Below are positions 10,131-21,508 of a stretch of DNA of 64,000 nt, piece by piece. Location of the stretch: NCBI RefSeq assembly GCF_041146395.1, contig NC_090995.1:14945501-15009500 (forward strand). The letters are read 5' to 3'. The stretch comes from Eulemur rufifrons (Eukaryota; Chordata; Mammalia; Primates; Lemuridae). The stretch's first letter is position 1. Each line of letters starts with the position of its first letter. The notes beneath the pieces were generated by a model. It saw only the letters and a list, made by a program, of their open reading frames with translations, ran no database searches and was not told where the DNA came from. Both the position numbers and the translations under genes were made by a program.

Positions 10131-11369
10131 ATATGCTGATTGTATACACTGTAGCAAATTTCTTGGATAAATACATTAGGAGCATTTAACGTCAAGTGAA
10201 TGGGAAAATAAACATCTCAACATCCCAGTCGAACATCATCATTGTGCTTGGTGACCTAGGGTGTGGAATCGTTTATTTTCATTTTCTCCAGGCTCTGTTC
10301 ATTGGACTTATTCTCATCCGTGCTTGATTAGCAAAATGAGGACAAAAATCCCGAAAGGTAGCGATATTTTGTGGACGATTATTAGTATTTTTCCTTTCAT
10401 TAACAATCAAATTCACGTTCGGTCTGACAAGAAATCTGCCCACACCACGGCCCTCTATGAAGTTCCTCATTGAGATTCTAGGCTTGCGGAAAATAGTCTC
10501 TGCTGAAATGAGAGATGACAGAAACGCATAAAAACAAGCAAAGAGAGAAATGCGAGGTTTGGTTCACACGCAGGCGATGGATGAGAACTGCTCTCGTCAA
10601 TGCCTGCTGTGCTTCAGCCATTGTGAATCGGAAAGTAAAAACAAAACCAGTGAAACATTTATCTCTGCCATCGAAACATTGTGTCTTGCTTGTATGGAAA
10701 TCTGATTGAACCGGATCAATGGCACGTGCTGTCATAGTCAAAGCTCCGTGACGGACTCGGAACGAACGTGACAGACTCAGAACGGCGGATCCTTGAAGTC
10801 CCACTCAAAAACTCAGGTTCCATCCTGCCCTGAATTATCCAGTGTGCTTCCCGGGAAGAAAGGAGGACTGTTTAAAATGTTTGATAATCTGACAAGGCCA
10901 TAAGGCTTAATGGAATCGATGATTACACACAGATGGACGATTAACTCTCGAGGTTTAACGTTAAAAAAAAAAAAAAAAAAAAAAAAAAGGAGAGCTGTGC
11001 TGGATTGCTACTTAATGGAATTACACTGCCCATATGGAAAAGAGCTATACCCTAAATATACCCAGAATGACGGAACAGGTGGCAGAGTCTGGGCAAGGCT
11101 GCTTGGAAAGCACAAAAGCATTCTGAACTTGGAACTGCCAGAAAAGATTCCTGGAGAAAAAAAAAAAATGGAGGGGACTCTTGAAAACTGTGTTAACTTT
11201 GCTACAGTTTGGAAAGATGAATTGCAAAAATAATTAGAAAACTGAAACCCAAAGTACATTTTTTTTCCCAGTAGGTCTTTTTTTAAATTATCTTCTAGAG
11301 ACCTGTGCACCCCGTCTGCTGGGGCCGAGGTGATGGTACGACGTCTGGGTTACCACTCGGCTCCAACAG
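10131..11369. other. single-copy noncoding DNA with poly-A tracts
   Basis: No recognised gene. A run of 26 A lies at 10963-10988 and a shorter A run (12) at 11157-11168. The 107-codon plus frame at 10910-11233 crosses the A run as poly-lysine and has no domain. Paired overlapping frames at 10261-10473 and 10478-10804 are on both strands and look like chance. The 26-A run could mark the tail of an unrecognised retrocopy upstream, but I find no gene-like sequence there. Confidence 0.45.
10963..10988. repeat. (A)26 homopolymer
   Basis: Uninterrupted A run following TTTAACGTT. No adjacent Alu or L1 body accounts for it. Confidence 0.95.
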
Positions 11370-11430
11370 AACCTCAGCGAAGGCAGAGACCGTGTCTGTC
11401 CTAATCACAGCTGTGTCCCCCAGAATACAC
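11370..11430 (+). mobile_element. possible L2 3' fragment
   Basis: GAAGGCAGAGACCGTGTCTG followed by ATCACAGCTGTGTCCCCCAG resembles the sense L2 tail (GGGCAGGGACTTTGTCTG ... CTGCTGTATCCCCAG). Short and diverged. Confidence 0.42.
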
Positions 11431-11645
11431 AATTGGGAGAAGGGGATTTACACTCTTAGCTAAAATGAGGATTGGGCATTATTTCTGGATTTCACATTCT
11501 TTGATAATGTTTTACGTTCCCACTTCCATGGATAAACAAGAGCTGCGTATAGGAAAATGGTGGAAGGAGATGAACACTCGTAAGCATTTTCATATAAGTA
11601 AGCAAATGATAAGGTGATATAATCCCAATTAAGAAACTACCGCCA

Positions 11646-11989
11646 GGCCGGGCGCGGGGGCTCACGCCTGTCATCCTAGCACTCTGGGAGGCTGAGGCGG
11701 GAGCATCAGTCAAGGTCAGGAGTTCGAGACCAGTCTGAGCAAGAGCGAGACCCTGTCTCTACTAAAAATAGAAAGAAATTATCTGGCCAACTAAAAATAT
11801 ATAGAAAAAATTAGCCGGGCATGGTGGTACCTGGCTGTAGTCCCAGCTACTCGGGAGGCTGAGGCAGGAGGATTGCTTGAGCCGAGGAGTTTGAGGTTGA
11901 GGTTGCTATGAGTGAGGCTGCTGCCATGGCTCTCATTCTAGCCTGGGCAACAAAGCGAGACTCTGTCTCCAGAAAAAAAAAAAAAAAAA
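11646..11989 (+). mobile_element. full-length strepsirrhine Alu, first part of a composite
   Basis: Begins GGCCGGGCGCGGGGGCTCACG and has both arms, the lemur linker (GAAAGAAATTATCTGGCCAAC) and an A tail of about 18. The right arm carries a small duplication (TTGAGGTTGAGGTTGC) and keeps the TCTCATTCTAGCC version of the CACTCACTCTAGCC block. It is followed directly by 98 bases of LTR-like DNA and a second Alu 3' end (see the next two entries). Confidence 0.94.
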
Positions 11990-12085
11990 CTTTGCCATGC
12001 ATTCCATCAGGGAGATTCTATTTCTCCATCTCTGGAATTAAATCTTGTAATTTGATTTGGCCAGTAGAATATGGTGGAAATGAGT
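11988..12085 (+). mobile_element. LTR-derived fragment carried between two Alu parts
   Basis: About 97 bases starting AACTTTGCCATGCATTCC are about 93% identical by eye (seven differences) to 19110-19206. At the second site they are part of a longer MaLR-type LTR that continues on both sides of an Alu. Here no LTR sequence is visible to the left of the Alu or to the right of GGTGGAAATGA. Two ordinary copies of an ancient LTR would differ far more, so this fragment was copied recently from the 19-kb locus or from a shared source. Confidence 0.8.
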
Positions 12086-12140
12086 GGCAACCAAGTGAGA
12101 CTCTGTCTCAAAAAAAAAAAAGAAAGAAAGAAAGAAAGGA
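12086..12140 (+). mobile_element. Alu 3' end and (GAAA)n tail closing the composite
   Basis: GTGGCAACCAAGTGAGACTC then TGTCTC and an A run is the last 30 bases of an Alu right arm (compare GGGCAACAAAGTGAGACTC at 1031-1049). It continues as AAAGAAAGAAAGAAAGG, a typical decayed tail. It joins the LTR-derived fragment with no Alu body of its own. Confidence 0.85.
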
Positions 12141-12190
12141 ATATCAGAGAAGATGGGAAAGAGCACGATGGGAATAATGTATACAGAAAC

Positions 12191-12248
12191 TGTGTGTGTG
12201 TTTATGTGTGTGTGTGTGTTTATGTGTGTGTGTGTCTATATATATCCA
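12191..12248. repeat. (TG)n microsatellite with TTTA interruptions
   Basis: TG dinucleotides interrupted by two TTTATG units (GTTTATGTGTG twice), ending in TATATATA. It lies 50 bases past the composite Alu tail. Confidence 0.93.
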
Positions 12249-12900
12249 ACCAAGAAACAGAGGGTCAGGTATGATGAACAGAAAGCCCAGGTGCCCCAGC
12301 ATCCCCACACTATCAGACGTGGTTTTCTCATCAGAGTCGAGAAAAGAGCATTGGTAACGTCACGGCCACTGAGAACCCAACATTGGCGACTTGTGCATAT
12401 CCGCAGTCGCAGAGAATAAGAGTTGGGGAAAGGCAAGAGCTTAAGCCCACTGGCTAACGATGCTTTTGAACCAATTCCCACGGCAGTTACCCCGCAGCCT
12501 GCAAGACACAGTGACGTGATGTACACAGACGTGACATCACAGGCATTTCTTATCCCGCAGAGTCAGACTTTCCCAGCAGATGGTACCACGGCCCCAAACC
12601 ACAAGCAGCGGATGTAACGCCGTCTTGGTTGTCCTTCCTTGTGAGATAGCACAGGTGGCAGAAACAGAACAGTCACAGTGAAGATGTAGAGACCCGTAAT
12701 TGTCAGCACTTGTTTTCAGCCCATTTCTCCACCTAAATATTTTCTTACACTGGGTGATTTCCTGCCCTCCCCACACTCCAATTACGCGACGATTATGCAT
12801 TCTTAACCTATTCATGCTTTGGATCTAAATCTCCTAAAATTAGGTCCTGAAATTGTATATTTATATGTGTATGCATATATATTGTTCACTCACCAGTGTT
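12249..12900. other. single-copy DNA with CRE-like motifs
   Basis: No gene or repeat recognised. At 12512-12519 TGACGTGA and at 12529-12540 ACGTGACATCAC form an imperfect inverted pair (arms GTGATGT and ACATCAC) resembling ATF/CREB sites. Functional status is unknown. The overlapping frames at 12153-12419 and 12236-12526 are on opposite strands and lack domains. Confidence 0.4.
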
Positions 12901-12927
12901 ACACACACGCACACACACGCACACACG
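12901..12927. repeat. (CA)n microsatellite
   Basis: Short ACACACACGC / ACACACACGC array. Confidence 0.85.
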
Positions 12928-14514
12928 TGGGCGTGAGATACAGAAAAAGGAGGAAAAGGGAGTATCTCAATAAATCACGTTTAGCAACTTTCCAAAGACA
13001 ATACTGTAAATGTCAGATCTGGGAAAGCCGGCATAGCAAAGTGCTCCTAATTTTAATTTCCTTCCAAGGTCAGCAGCGTGTGGCTAAAGACTAACATCTC
13101 TCTCTAACCGGAAATCTCCAAGGCACTTTTGTTCAGCGACGCTCAGTATTTTTCCTGCAGACGATTCCAGCATAGTTTCAGGTTTCGTGAAAGTCAGTCT
13201 GTGAAACCTCCTGGTTTTGACCCCAGAGCAGCCGTCCCTGAGAGAGGACGTCTGTTTACCCAATAATCAACACATACTCAATTCCAGTATGCTTGAATTC
13301 AAAACCTAAACTTTACTCATTATGTGGCTCTAGTGGAACTGATATTTCACGGTCATCTACCTGAGCTGTATGTGCAACGCTACTCATCGTCCCCTGAATG
13401 ATTTGTTCTAGAACATGTCGGGTATCTGGAATGCACTGAGGCAGAGAAGCCAGGCAAAGTCAAAACGCACGAGTCCTTCCCCTCTGTAAGGTCCACTTAC
13501 TGTAGGCATTGGAAGTTTCATATATTAAGAATATTCATTATTCTTTATCGATTCCCTGCCAGAATTCTTTATTAGTCCCACAGATTCTGAGAAGCAGTTG
13601 CATAAAACCCAAACCAAATTTTTGGACGTATTTCCTTGCACCTCCAGGGCCCATCATTACATGCCTTGTTGACATCCTAAAGCAGAAACACCATATAAAG
13701 TGTGTGCTGTGATAACAAACATGCAAACTGTTATCTCAATAGAACGTCACCTGTACGTTGCTACGAACCTGTACTTGAAAATAGAAGAGGATGATCATTC
13801 TAAGGCCCAGGCTATGCCCAAGAGCAAGAGAGAGATAACGTCTTTATAGATGCCTTCAAAACCCTAACTCAGGTTTAATGAGCTACGTGAGATTTGCTCA
13901 TTTTATTTTTAACCGAAAGTTATTTTCTGGGGGTTTAATTTGTCATTTGGGGGAGTTTCTTTTTGTTAGTTAAACCATTTATTGGGAGAATTTTTAAAAA
14001 ATTATTTTTCCTTGCTAGCTACTGGATATTAAATTGTAGTCCTCAGCTTGTGGCCATAAGAACAGATGTCTCCTAGCTGGAGTGAGATCACAAGATTCTT
14101 TTTGAATAAATGTAAGGAAAATATACCACTCTGATAGAGCAAAAGATGTCTAGGCAGCTGAAGAAGTCTACTCAGGATAGAGACTACAGTAGAGAGAGGG
14201 TGTTAGTGTACTTAATCTCTTTTGTGTTTTACTTAAAATAAATTTAACGATTAGTTTAGAAACCAAGGAAATGGACATAAAGAGATGACAATTTCATCCA
14301 TGTAATTTTTTTCTTGGAATTTATTTCACTCATGTTAGCAAGTAGTAGTAGGTGAAGCACTGTTCTTTCACAACCCTTAAAAATTGTTACTGTAACAGTA
14401 TTTACTAGGACAATTGAAACTGTTACTTCAGATTTCATTTATGATACATTTTCACAGAGCTCACCTTCTGATGTGAAACTATATTTATGTCTGTCTAAGC
14501 TCAATATTCTTCAA
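12928..14514. other. single-copy noncoding DNA
   Basis: No repeat or gene recognised. The paired frames at 13509-13726 lie on both strands with no domain. The sequence is progressively AT-rich toward the right. Confidence 0.5.
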
Positions 14515-14720
14515 TGTTTACTTGTTTAATTTAACATTTATTGAGCACCTTTTTATGCCATAGAATGGGATGGAACATGGTATCTGCTTTGTACCTTGAG
14601 GATGCTACAGAGAGACAGATAAATATAGACACGGATAGAGAGATTGATTTATAAAAATAAATGCAGAAATGAATCTATAAAAATAAATATAATAAGCTGA
14701 TAATACAGTGTAAATATTTA
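14515..14720 (-). mobile_element. L2 LINE, 3' end
   Basis: AACATTTATTGAGCACC then TTTTTATGCCATAG and GGTATCTGCTTTGTACC is the reverse complement of the L2 tail. The A-rich text with a duplicated AAATGAATCTATAAAAATAAAT-like phrase to its right fits the region before the L2 3' end. Confidence 0.7.
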
Positions 14721-15699
14721 GAGAGTACAGAGCTTGTTTTAAAGTGCTTTTTAGTTTTATACGTTTATCTGGTTATTTAACAACTGTTTATTTTGTAAGC
14801 CTGGAAATCAAGTTGTCATAATTCATACATACTATAGAAACTGCAAAACAGAAATTACTCCTAGACTGTGTTCAAGAGTTAGAAATATTTATTAGATTGA
14901 ATGCCAATTCATGTCTGATGTAACAGCTCCATTTTCAGGAACTCACAAAAAAAAATTTACACCAACCAAATCCTAAAGAAGATCCAATCATTCCCTCATC
15001 CGTTCACTCATCTTGAAAAAAACTTTCCCACTTTAAGCTCTTTTTGCTCTATTTTTATTCTTTACTTTCAGATAATTTCTATTATTTCTTTCTCCAAAAA
15101 AATAGCTTTTGGAGAAGAAACTTTTTTTTCTTTAAATAGCAATATTTTCTTTTGGACAATCTGAAAGCTGATTTCGGTGCTTTACTATCAAATAAAAGGT
15201 CAAATTTTCTATAGATTCCCCCCTGGAATTCACCAACATTGTTGTCCATATTGTTCTAGTGGAGTTCTCTGACAAAAAGAATTTAAAACAACCCATAGTG
15301 CCAAGGGAAGGAGGAGAGGAGCTAACCCTCTTTTACCATTTGCAGTAAAATCTCTGTGCAAAAGCTTCCTGGAAGTTTTTATTCCCAGTTTATCAGGATT
15401 CCTGGTACCTGATACTATCCTGTCTGAAAATACCCAACTTCCTTGTTACTTAGTGAAGCTCCTACAGCCACTTCAGAATGAATCATCTGAAAAGCTATTA
15501 GCAGACTCTTCCTGAACCCACCAAATAATCTCGTGCCCTGTCACGATTCCATCAGCCCTTGATGCATTGCAAATGTAAATTGTTAATTGTTTGCCAGGAA
15601 AATACATGATCTCTTTTTAGTGTGTGCCAGAGTTTAGTAAGCTGCTAGAAAACTAGAAACAGAACATGGATTTTTAAATTCAACATAATATCTTGAGCT
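14721..15699. other. AT-rich single-copy DNA
   Basis: No repeat or gene recognised. There is no open frame of note on either strand. Confidence 0.5.
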
Positions 15700-16015
15700 A
15701 CCAGCAGATTCGATGCACTATTAAAGATGAATAAATTGGTCCTAACTCTCAAAGGTCTAACTCTTCGAAACGGTAGTATAGGATGTGGTTAAAATCCTGT
15801 ATAACTAAAGCAATGGAGGATTCTGGTAAAAAGAGACAGAGGGCTGATGGGGCTGGGGTAGAATGGAAATTACAGAAAGCTTCAGGACATAGATGGCTTT
15901 TGAGTTTGGTCTTCAGGGCAAGACAGTGAGTGGAGAATATTTCAGGAAGCAGAAATCAAATGAGCAATAAAAATAGAAAAGTGCAAATGCCTAATAAATA
16001 TTTGCTAAATGAAAT
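15700..16015 (-). mobile_element. L2 LINE fragment
   Basis: The blocks AAAGCTTCAGGACATAGATG, GCTTTTGAGTTTGGTCTTCA, ATATTTCAGGAAGCAGAAAT and AAAAGTGCAAATGCC follow the reverse complement of the L2 region upstream of its 3' UTR (GAAGGTGACATTTGAGCTG ... CATTCCAGGCAGAGGGAACA). Diverged; boundaries approximate. Confidence 0.58.
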
Positions 16016-16036
16016 GGTCCCAGAGACAGTCAAACC

Positions 16037-16059
16037 TTTTTTTTTTTTTTTTTTTTTTT
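16037..16059. repeat. (T)23 homopolymer
   Basis: Uninterrupted T run with no Alu or L1 body on its right, so not clearly a retroelement tail. Confidence 0.93.
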
Positions 16060-16922
16060 GGCAATGGTTTGGATTTTACCATTTTAAACTCTAAATTTTT
16101 CGAGTATTGAGTATACTTATCACCTTTCTGTCACTGATTTCCACAAAGTGGATGGATCTGTATCTACCCATCTGCTAATCAGGGATCATCTTGGAATTGA
16201 GTGTCAGAAAAGAAGAAAAAAAGACTAGGAAGCTGTAAGTCCATCTTGAAGCGCATTAAAATGGAAAAACAAAAAATAAGAGCACGCTCCAAATGACTCA
16301 TTTGTTTTTCAGTATTCCACAACTTAGTGACAGTAACTGGCAGTATAATAATTTCACAGTGTTACCCTGATGGAACAGAGGGTTCTCGTAAGAATTCATT
16401 TCTATCTCCTTCAACATCGCCATTAAAAAGACTTGTTTGTTGCTGATTAATTAGGACCCAGTTTCTTCCTTCTTGGCATTGCGTTTTCCCTCCTGTTCCG
16501 TCTATCTGGACAGGACGGATCTGCGTGGGCATGTACCAGTTTGTGCGATTCTGGATCAGAACTCAGCAGCTTTGCAACAGTGACAACCTAACTTCTGGTG
16601 ACTGTGAGTTTGTGTTCCCAAGTGCCACGAACCCCACGGTCAGGTGCCACCAAAAGGAGCAGTAACTAGGTCGAGTTTTTGGCAGTCTTCGTGGGGTAGT
16701 AGCTCCAGTGCTAGCTTGCCAGTGATTAAATAGAGCTAAGAAATATTTTTCCCTTCTCTTCCTTTAGCAGAATAAGAAAGCTCAGATTAACTGATGATGG
16801 GGAGTGGAGAGGAAAAAGAAAAACTTTTTGGACAAGTTTAACTGTCAACTATTTTAAAGTCTATTCTTTATGTCCAGTAAGAACGGAACTTGAATGAAGA
16901 TACACGTTATGGGTACAGCCAT

Positions 16923-16924
<2 letters not shown>
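16060..16924. other. single-copy noncoding DNA
   Basis: No repeat or gene recognised. The stretch 16440-16740 has higher GC and more CpG than its surroundings, without a recognisable product. Confidence 0.48.

Positions 16925-16958
<34 letters not shown>
16925..16958. repeat. (TG)17 microsatellite
   Basis: A pure TG array of about 17 units, long enough to be variable between individuals. Confidence 0.96.
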
Positions 16959-16959
<1 letters not shown>

Positions 16960-18244
16960 GGGGAAAGGGTTTCTGTTACAATGAGTTAGAGGTTAGACTT
17001 CTCTCATTTCTCCATAATTCTGCCATATCCCACGGGAGGCAGCTGTCAACAAAGTCTCCAGAATAATGCCATTTCCCTAGTAATTTTCGTTAGATCATCA
17101 TCAGGCAATTGGTAAGATATTTGCTACTTTGGAACAGCAAAGCCAAGTTCTAGCCTTGGTAGCGTCAACAATAAACTCCAGGAAAGACCAGGCGACGTTC
17201 AGTTTCACATACGCCAGGCGTAAGTGTCATTGCTGTTCCTATGTTCCCCCTGCAAACACGAACCCAACTCTCCAGTTCTCAGTGTATTCTTTCCAATGAG
17301 TTCATCATTCCCAAGGACAAAAAAATGGATACATAAGAAAGCAAAAGGCTAAAAACCAAACCAGAACGCAAATATTTGGGCAACAGCATGGAGCAAGCTA
17401 ATGAATATGCTTTGTAAAAATGCCAGAATTACCTTTCTAGGTGTTTAGAAAAGAAATCACCGTAAAATGTAGTACTTCTTTCTCTCTTCATCCTAGTAAA
17501 TCCAGTCGACAAGATTTAGCGCTGGGAAGAAGCCCAGAAGGTTTGAAATCCTATAAGGAAAAAAAAAAAAGAGTATATTTTTAGAATTATGGTAACAGCT
17601 GCTAAGAAATGTATTTCTATTTTGTAGTTAATCTGAGCTGCCTAACATAAATGTGTGGTAGAAAAAAGATAACGGAGATGAGGCAAGTAGAGAGAATTAT
17701 AGCAAAGTGAACACTATCTTTGGTTGTTGTTGGAAAAATTGAGTACTAAAGATGGCATTTTATCAAAATAAAACTATAAATTGTACGTCTAAGAGCTAGA
17801 ATTAGATATCTATCCTTTCTTCTCTCTCTCTCTTCTCCCTTTCTCCTCCCCTCCTTCTATTTCTTATTTTTAAGCCTTTTCCTAATGCAATCTTAGAGAG
17901 CATTCACATAATATATATCTTATTAAAAATCACCTTCTAATATTCTCAAATATACGACCACCTACCAGATACATAATCTGTCAAACTTTCACATTAAAAA
18001 TAATTTAAAGATGTTTAAATGAAGCTCTGAATTAAGTGAATTATTTTGCAAATGACTAAATGAGTTCACTATTGTTTATTTTCTTATGATGCAATTTTTA
18101 TTATTTAGATTTGTTATTAAAGCTTAAAACAAGTACAAGTAGTAACAAATATGCATTGCACTCTTTTCCCATATTGAAATAGGTATAATAGTCCAGATTT
18201 GCTTTTGCCTGTGATTGGATTTGTTTAAAAATAATGATATCACA
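16959..18244. other. single-copy noncoding DNA
   Basis: No gene or repeat recognised. A pyrimidine-rich tract (TCTCTCTCTCTTCTCCC-like) lies at about 17816-17866. CpG-containing single-copy sequence lies at 17160-17230. Confidence 0.5.
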
Positions 18245-18375
18245 GTATAAGGCAGATACTATTATTATCTCTGTTTTACAAATGAAAATATTCACGCACA
18301 AAGATAAGTCACTTGCCCAGCTAGTAAGCAATAGTCAGAATTTGAATCACTGAAATCTAAACTGAGAGCAAAAAA
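18245..18375 (-). mobile_element. MIR SINE
   Basis: Reverse-complement MIR: GCAGATACTATTATTATC, TGTTTTACAAATGAAAATA, AGTCACTTGCCCAGCTAG and AGTCAGAATTTGAATCAC in consensus order. The last block is the B-box-like part. Confidence 0.8.
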
Positions 18376-18718
18376 GTTTAAAACTAGGGTTGCAGGTTTA
18401 TATGACAAATATGATTTCCACATTGGATAGCAGCACACATTTATAACCCCAAACGGGTCACAAAGCTTATTTATACGTTCTTGTTATGTGCTGTTCTGAC
18501 CGTCATAATTTTCACAAGAGAAAAGGAAGCAGCTGACTAGTACAGGGACCTCTGGAATAGTGAAAAGTGATACATATGTATATATGAAATATCTCTTTTC
18601 AGAGATGCACTTTATGAACGAGATAGAGAAAAGAGAATAAAAAAAGAGTATTTATCAAGGTGAAAATCTTGAAAAGATGGTTGAGAGATCAGACTTATTT
18701 GAAAAGGGTACATTGAAG

Positions 18719-18766
18719 TAACGCCTGCAATTTTTTTTCTCCCTGAATTTGAGTCTCTTGCGAAAT

Positions 18767-18776
<10 letters not shown>
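18719..18776 (+). mobile_element. MaLR-type LTR, 5' piece before the Alu
   Basis: The short stretch ending GCGAAATAACTTTGCCA is the left flank of the Alu and joins, after removing the Alu and its duplication, to the LTR at 19110. The left limit is uncertain. Confidence 0.45.
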
Positions 18777-19560
<784 letters not shown>

Positions 19561-20124
19561 CATATATTACACTTAAATATTAGTTGTGCTGTTTTAACGT
19601 GAAAATGTGTGTGCTAATTGCCTGCAATACCATCACTTGGTTTTTCTCATTTTTGACTGTTACAACTTTTATAAAGAGCATAAAAATAAAAAGGAATTTT
19701 GCTTATGTGACAAATTTTAGCTTTCCTGTCTAGGGCAGTGGCGTTGCCCACGATGATTTGTCATGCAATTTTATTTTCAAAGCTCAAAATTAATTACAAA
19801 CATGAAACAAATCATGGTGTTAAGACATACATTAAAAACAAATTACAATCTCAAAATGGATAATTTACAGCTTGGAAAATTAATTGATTCAACCCAAAGT
19901 GCAAAAAAATAATTGGAAAAACTGAGGACTGGACAAACCAATGACAATGTCATCCAACTAAACAGAAAATAATGTTCTCATGATCAAAAATCACAGCCAA
20001 AAAAATAAATAAATAAATAGTCATAATTAAACCCTAAGACCCTGGGTGGAGATAGGTTGAAAATCCCAGTTTGGGGAATTATCTCTCTATTACAGTGATC
20101 GTCGGCACAAGAAATAAAATCCTA
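19561..20124. other. AT-rich single-copy DNA
   Basis: No gene recognised. A short (AAAT)n run, AAATAAATAAATAAATAG, lies at about 20004-20021. A strongly diverged L1 extension of the next entry is possible. Confidence 0.45.
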
Positions 20125-20240
20125 TCTTTTCAATAAAGCCAAAATAGAAACTATAACATTGGCATCAAAATCAGTGATAAATTTAAACAAATAAAAGATA
20201 TGCAATAGGTATTACACATTAAAGCAGCACTACAAATATG
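20125..20240 (+). mobile_element. possible L1 ORF2 fragment
   Basis: GGCATCAAAATCAGTGATAA, TTTAAACAAATAAAAGATATG and TTACACATTAAAGCAGCAC resemble the L1 ORF2 passage for ATAAACTTAACAAAAGAAGTG / TTATACACTGAAAACTAC. Weak match. Confidence 0.38.
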
Positions 20241-20859
20241 TAAGTCATGTATTATGTGCTCTATTGGTTGTCTATTACTATCTATTCTATTCTTTTCTTG
20301 TTCTTTTAGCCTGGCTTTTGTGAAATCTATATGTGTCAAATTTATTCAAGATATTCTCTACAACTTAGAAATAAAGAAAATAACAATACAGCATTTTTAC
20401 ACCAAATACATTTTCATTATAAGCCTTTTCAATTTTTAATGCCCATTTTAAGAATGGGAAATATTTGAATTTTAATATTTAGAAAAAATATTATAAGCCA
20501 TTTAAAAATGTATGATGGTCAACGCTTACATTTTAAATGATTGTCTACATGTTAAAGTTTTCAGGTGGCCAAATTTCCATTTCATTGTTGCATATAAAAT
20601 GGTTTGCACACATCCTTACACAGAAGTTCAACACAAATAAAACACTTAAACATCATCGTTTGTATAGCAACCTTCAATTTTATCTAAATTCCACATTGCA
20701 AAATTGAAGTAGACTAGGTTTTTTATTCATTTTAGCCCTAAAAGTTTCTGTAGGCTCAACTTATTACCAAAGAATTAAATACTCCATTCCTGGATACCCT
20801 TTAGTCAGAGTTTGGCCGCTTTTCAGAGGCGTTACTTCAGTAATTCATGTATTCCTTCA
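20241..20859. other. AT-rich single-copy DNA
   Basis: No repeat or gene recognised. The overlapping short frames at 20151-20439 are on opposite strands and lack domains. Confidence 0.5.
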
Positions 20860-20985
20860 TTTGCATTTTCCCAAAAGCAGACCCTGAGACCAGATCTTAT
20901 ATTCAGGTAGTTTATTTGGGATTGATCCAGGCAGGAAAAGTGAATGAATGGGGAAGGTGAAAAAGAAAGGGTGAAAAAAAATCAA
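20860..20985 (-). mobile_element. LTR remnant, 3' end
   Basis: CCCAAAAGCAGACCCTGAGA, AGGTAGTTTATTTGGGATTG and ATCCAGGCAGGAAAAG is the reverse complement of an LTR 3' end that in sense reads like CCAAATAAACTAC ... TCTCAGGGTCTGCTTCTGGGG. The minus strand holds the polyadenylation signal AATAAA within CCCAAATAAACTAC. Only this end is preserved. Confidence 0.55.
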
Positions 20986-21508
20986 TAAATATATTGATAT
21001 TTATTGTGCACTTTTTGCCATTGTTGGCAATTAGGACTCGACCCTTTGGGGGACACCCTTAGGAACGTTGAAAAATACAAAGTCAAAAATCACAAAGAAA
21101 GCAGTGAAATCTCATCAACTATCTGGACCCTCAGTCCCTATGGGGAAATTTGATGAGCTCTAAGTAGAATGTTATTGGAAGTCAACAGCTATAAGAAGAT
21201 AAAGGAAACGAACAGCTGACCTAGACAACAGAACTAAAAAAGTGATCTACACATTCTAATAAACTACTCATTTGTTCATTTACATTCACTTATACACATT
21301 TTCTAAGTACTGATTATGCTAGAAGACATTTATCAAAGTCTTTGGTGATCAAACCAAACTTACTTTTACATGGTAGACCTATAAACATTTATTTTACACT
21401 CTAATGTTAATAGAATGTGCACTAATGTGATTCATGAATTTATTTATGGTATCACTCAGATATTGTTTGGTGAATATCTTTTTGGCTGTGAGTTGTTATT
21501 AAGAACTC
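20986..21508. other. single-copy noncoding DNA
   Basis: No repeat or gene recognised. Confidence 0.48.

Noticed and set aside
10963..11233. A26 run as the tail of a processed pseudogene
   Set aside because: No gene-like text or target-site duplication is visible to the left of the run.
18101..18331. 76-codon minus-strand frame
   Set aside because: Its left part is AT-rich chance sequence and its right part is a MIR.
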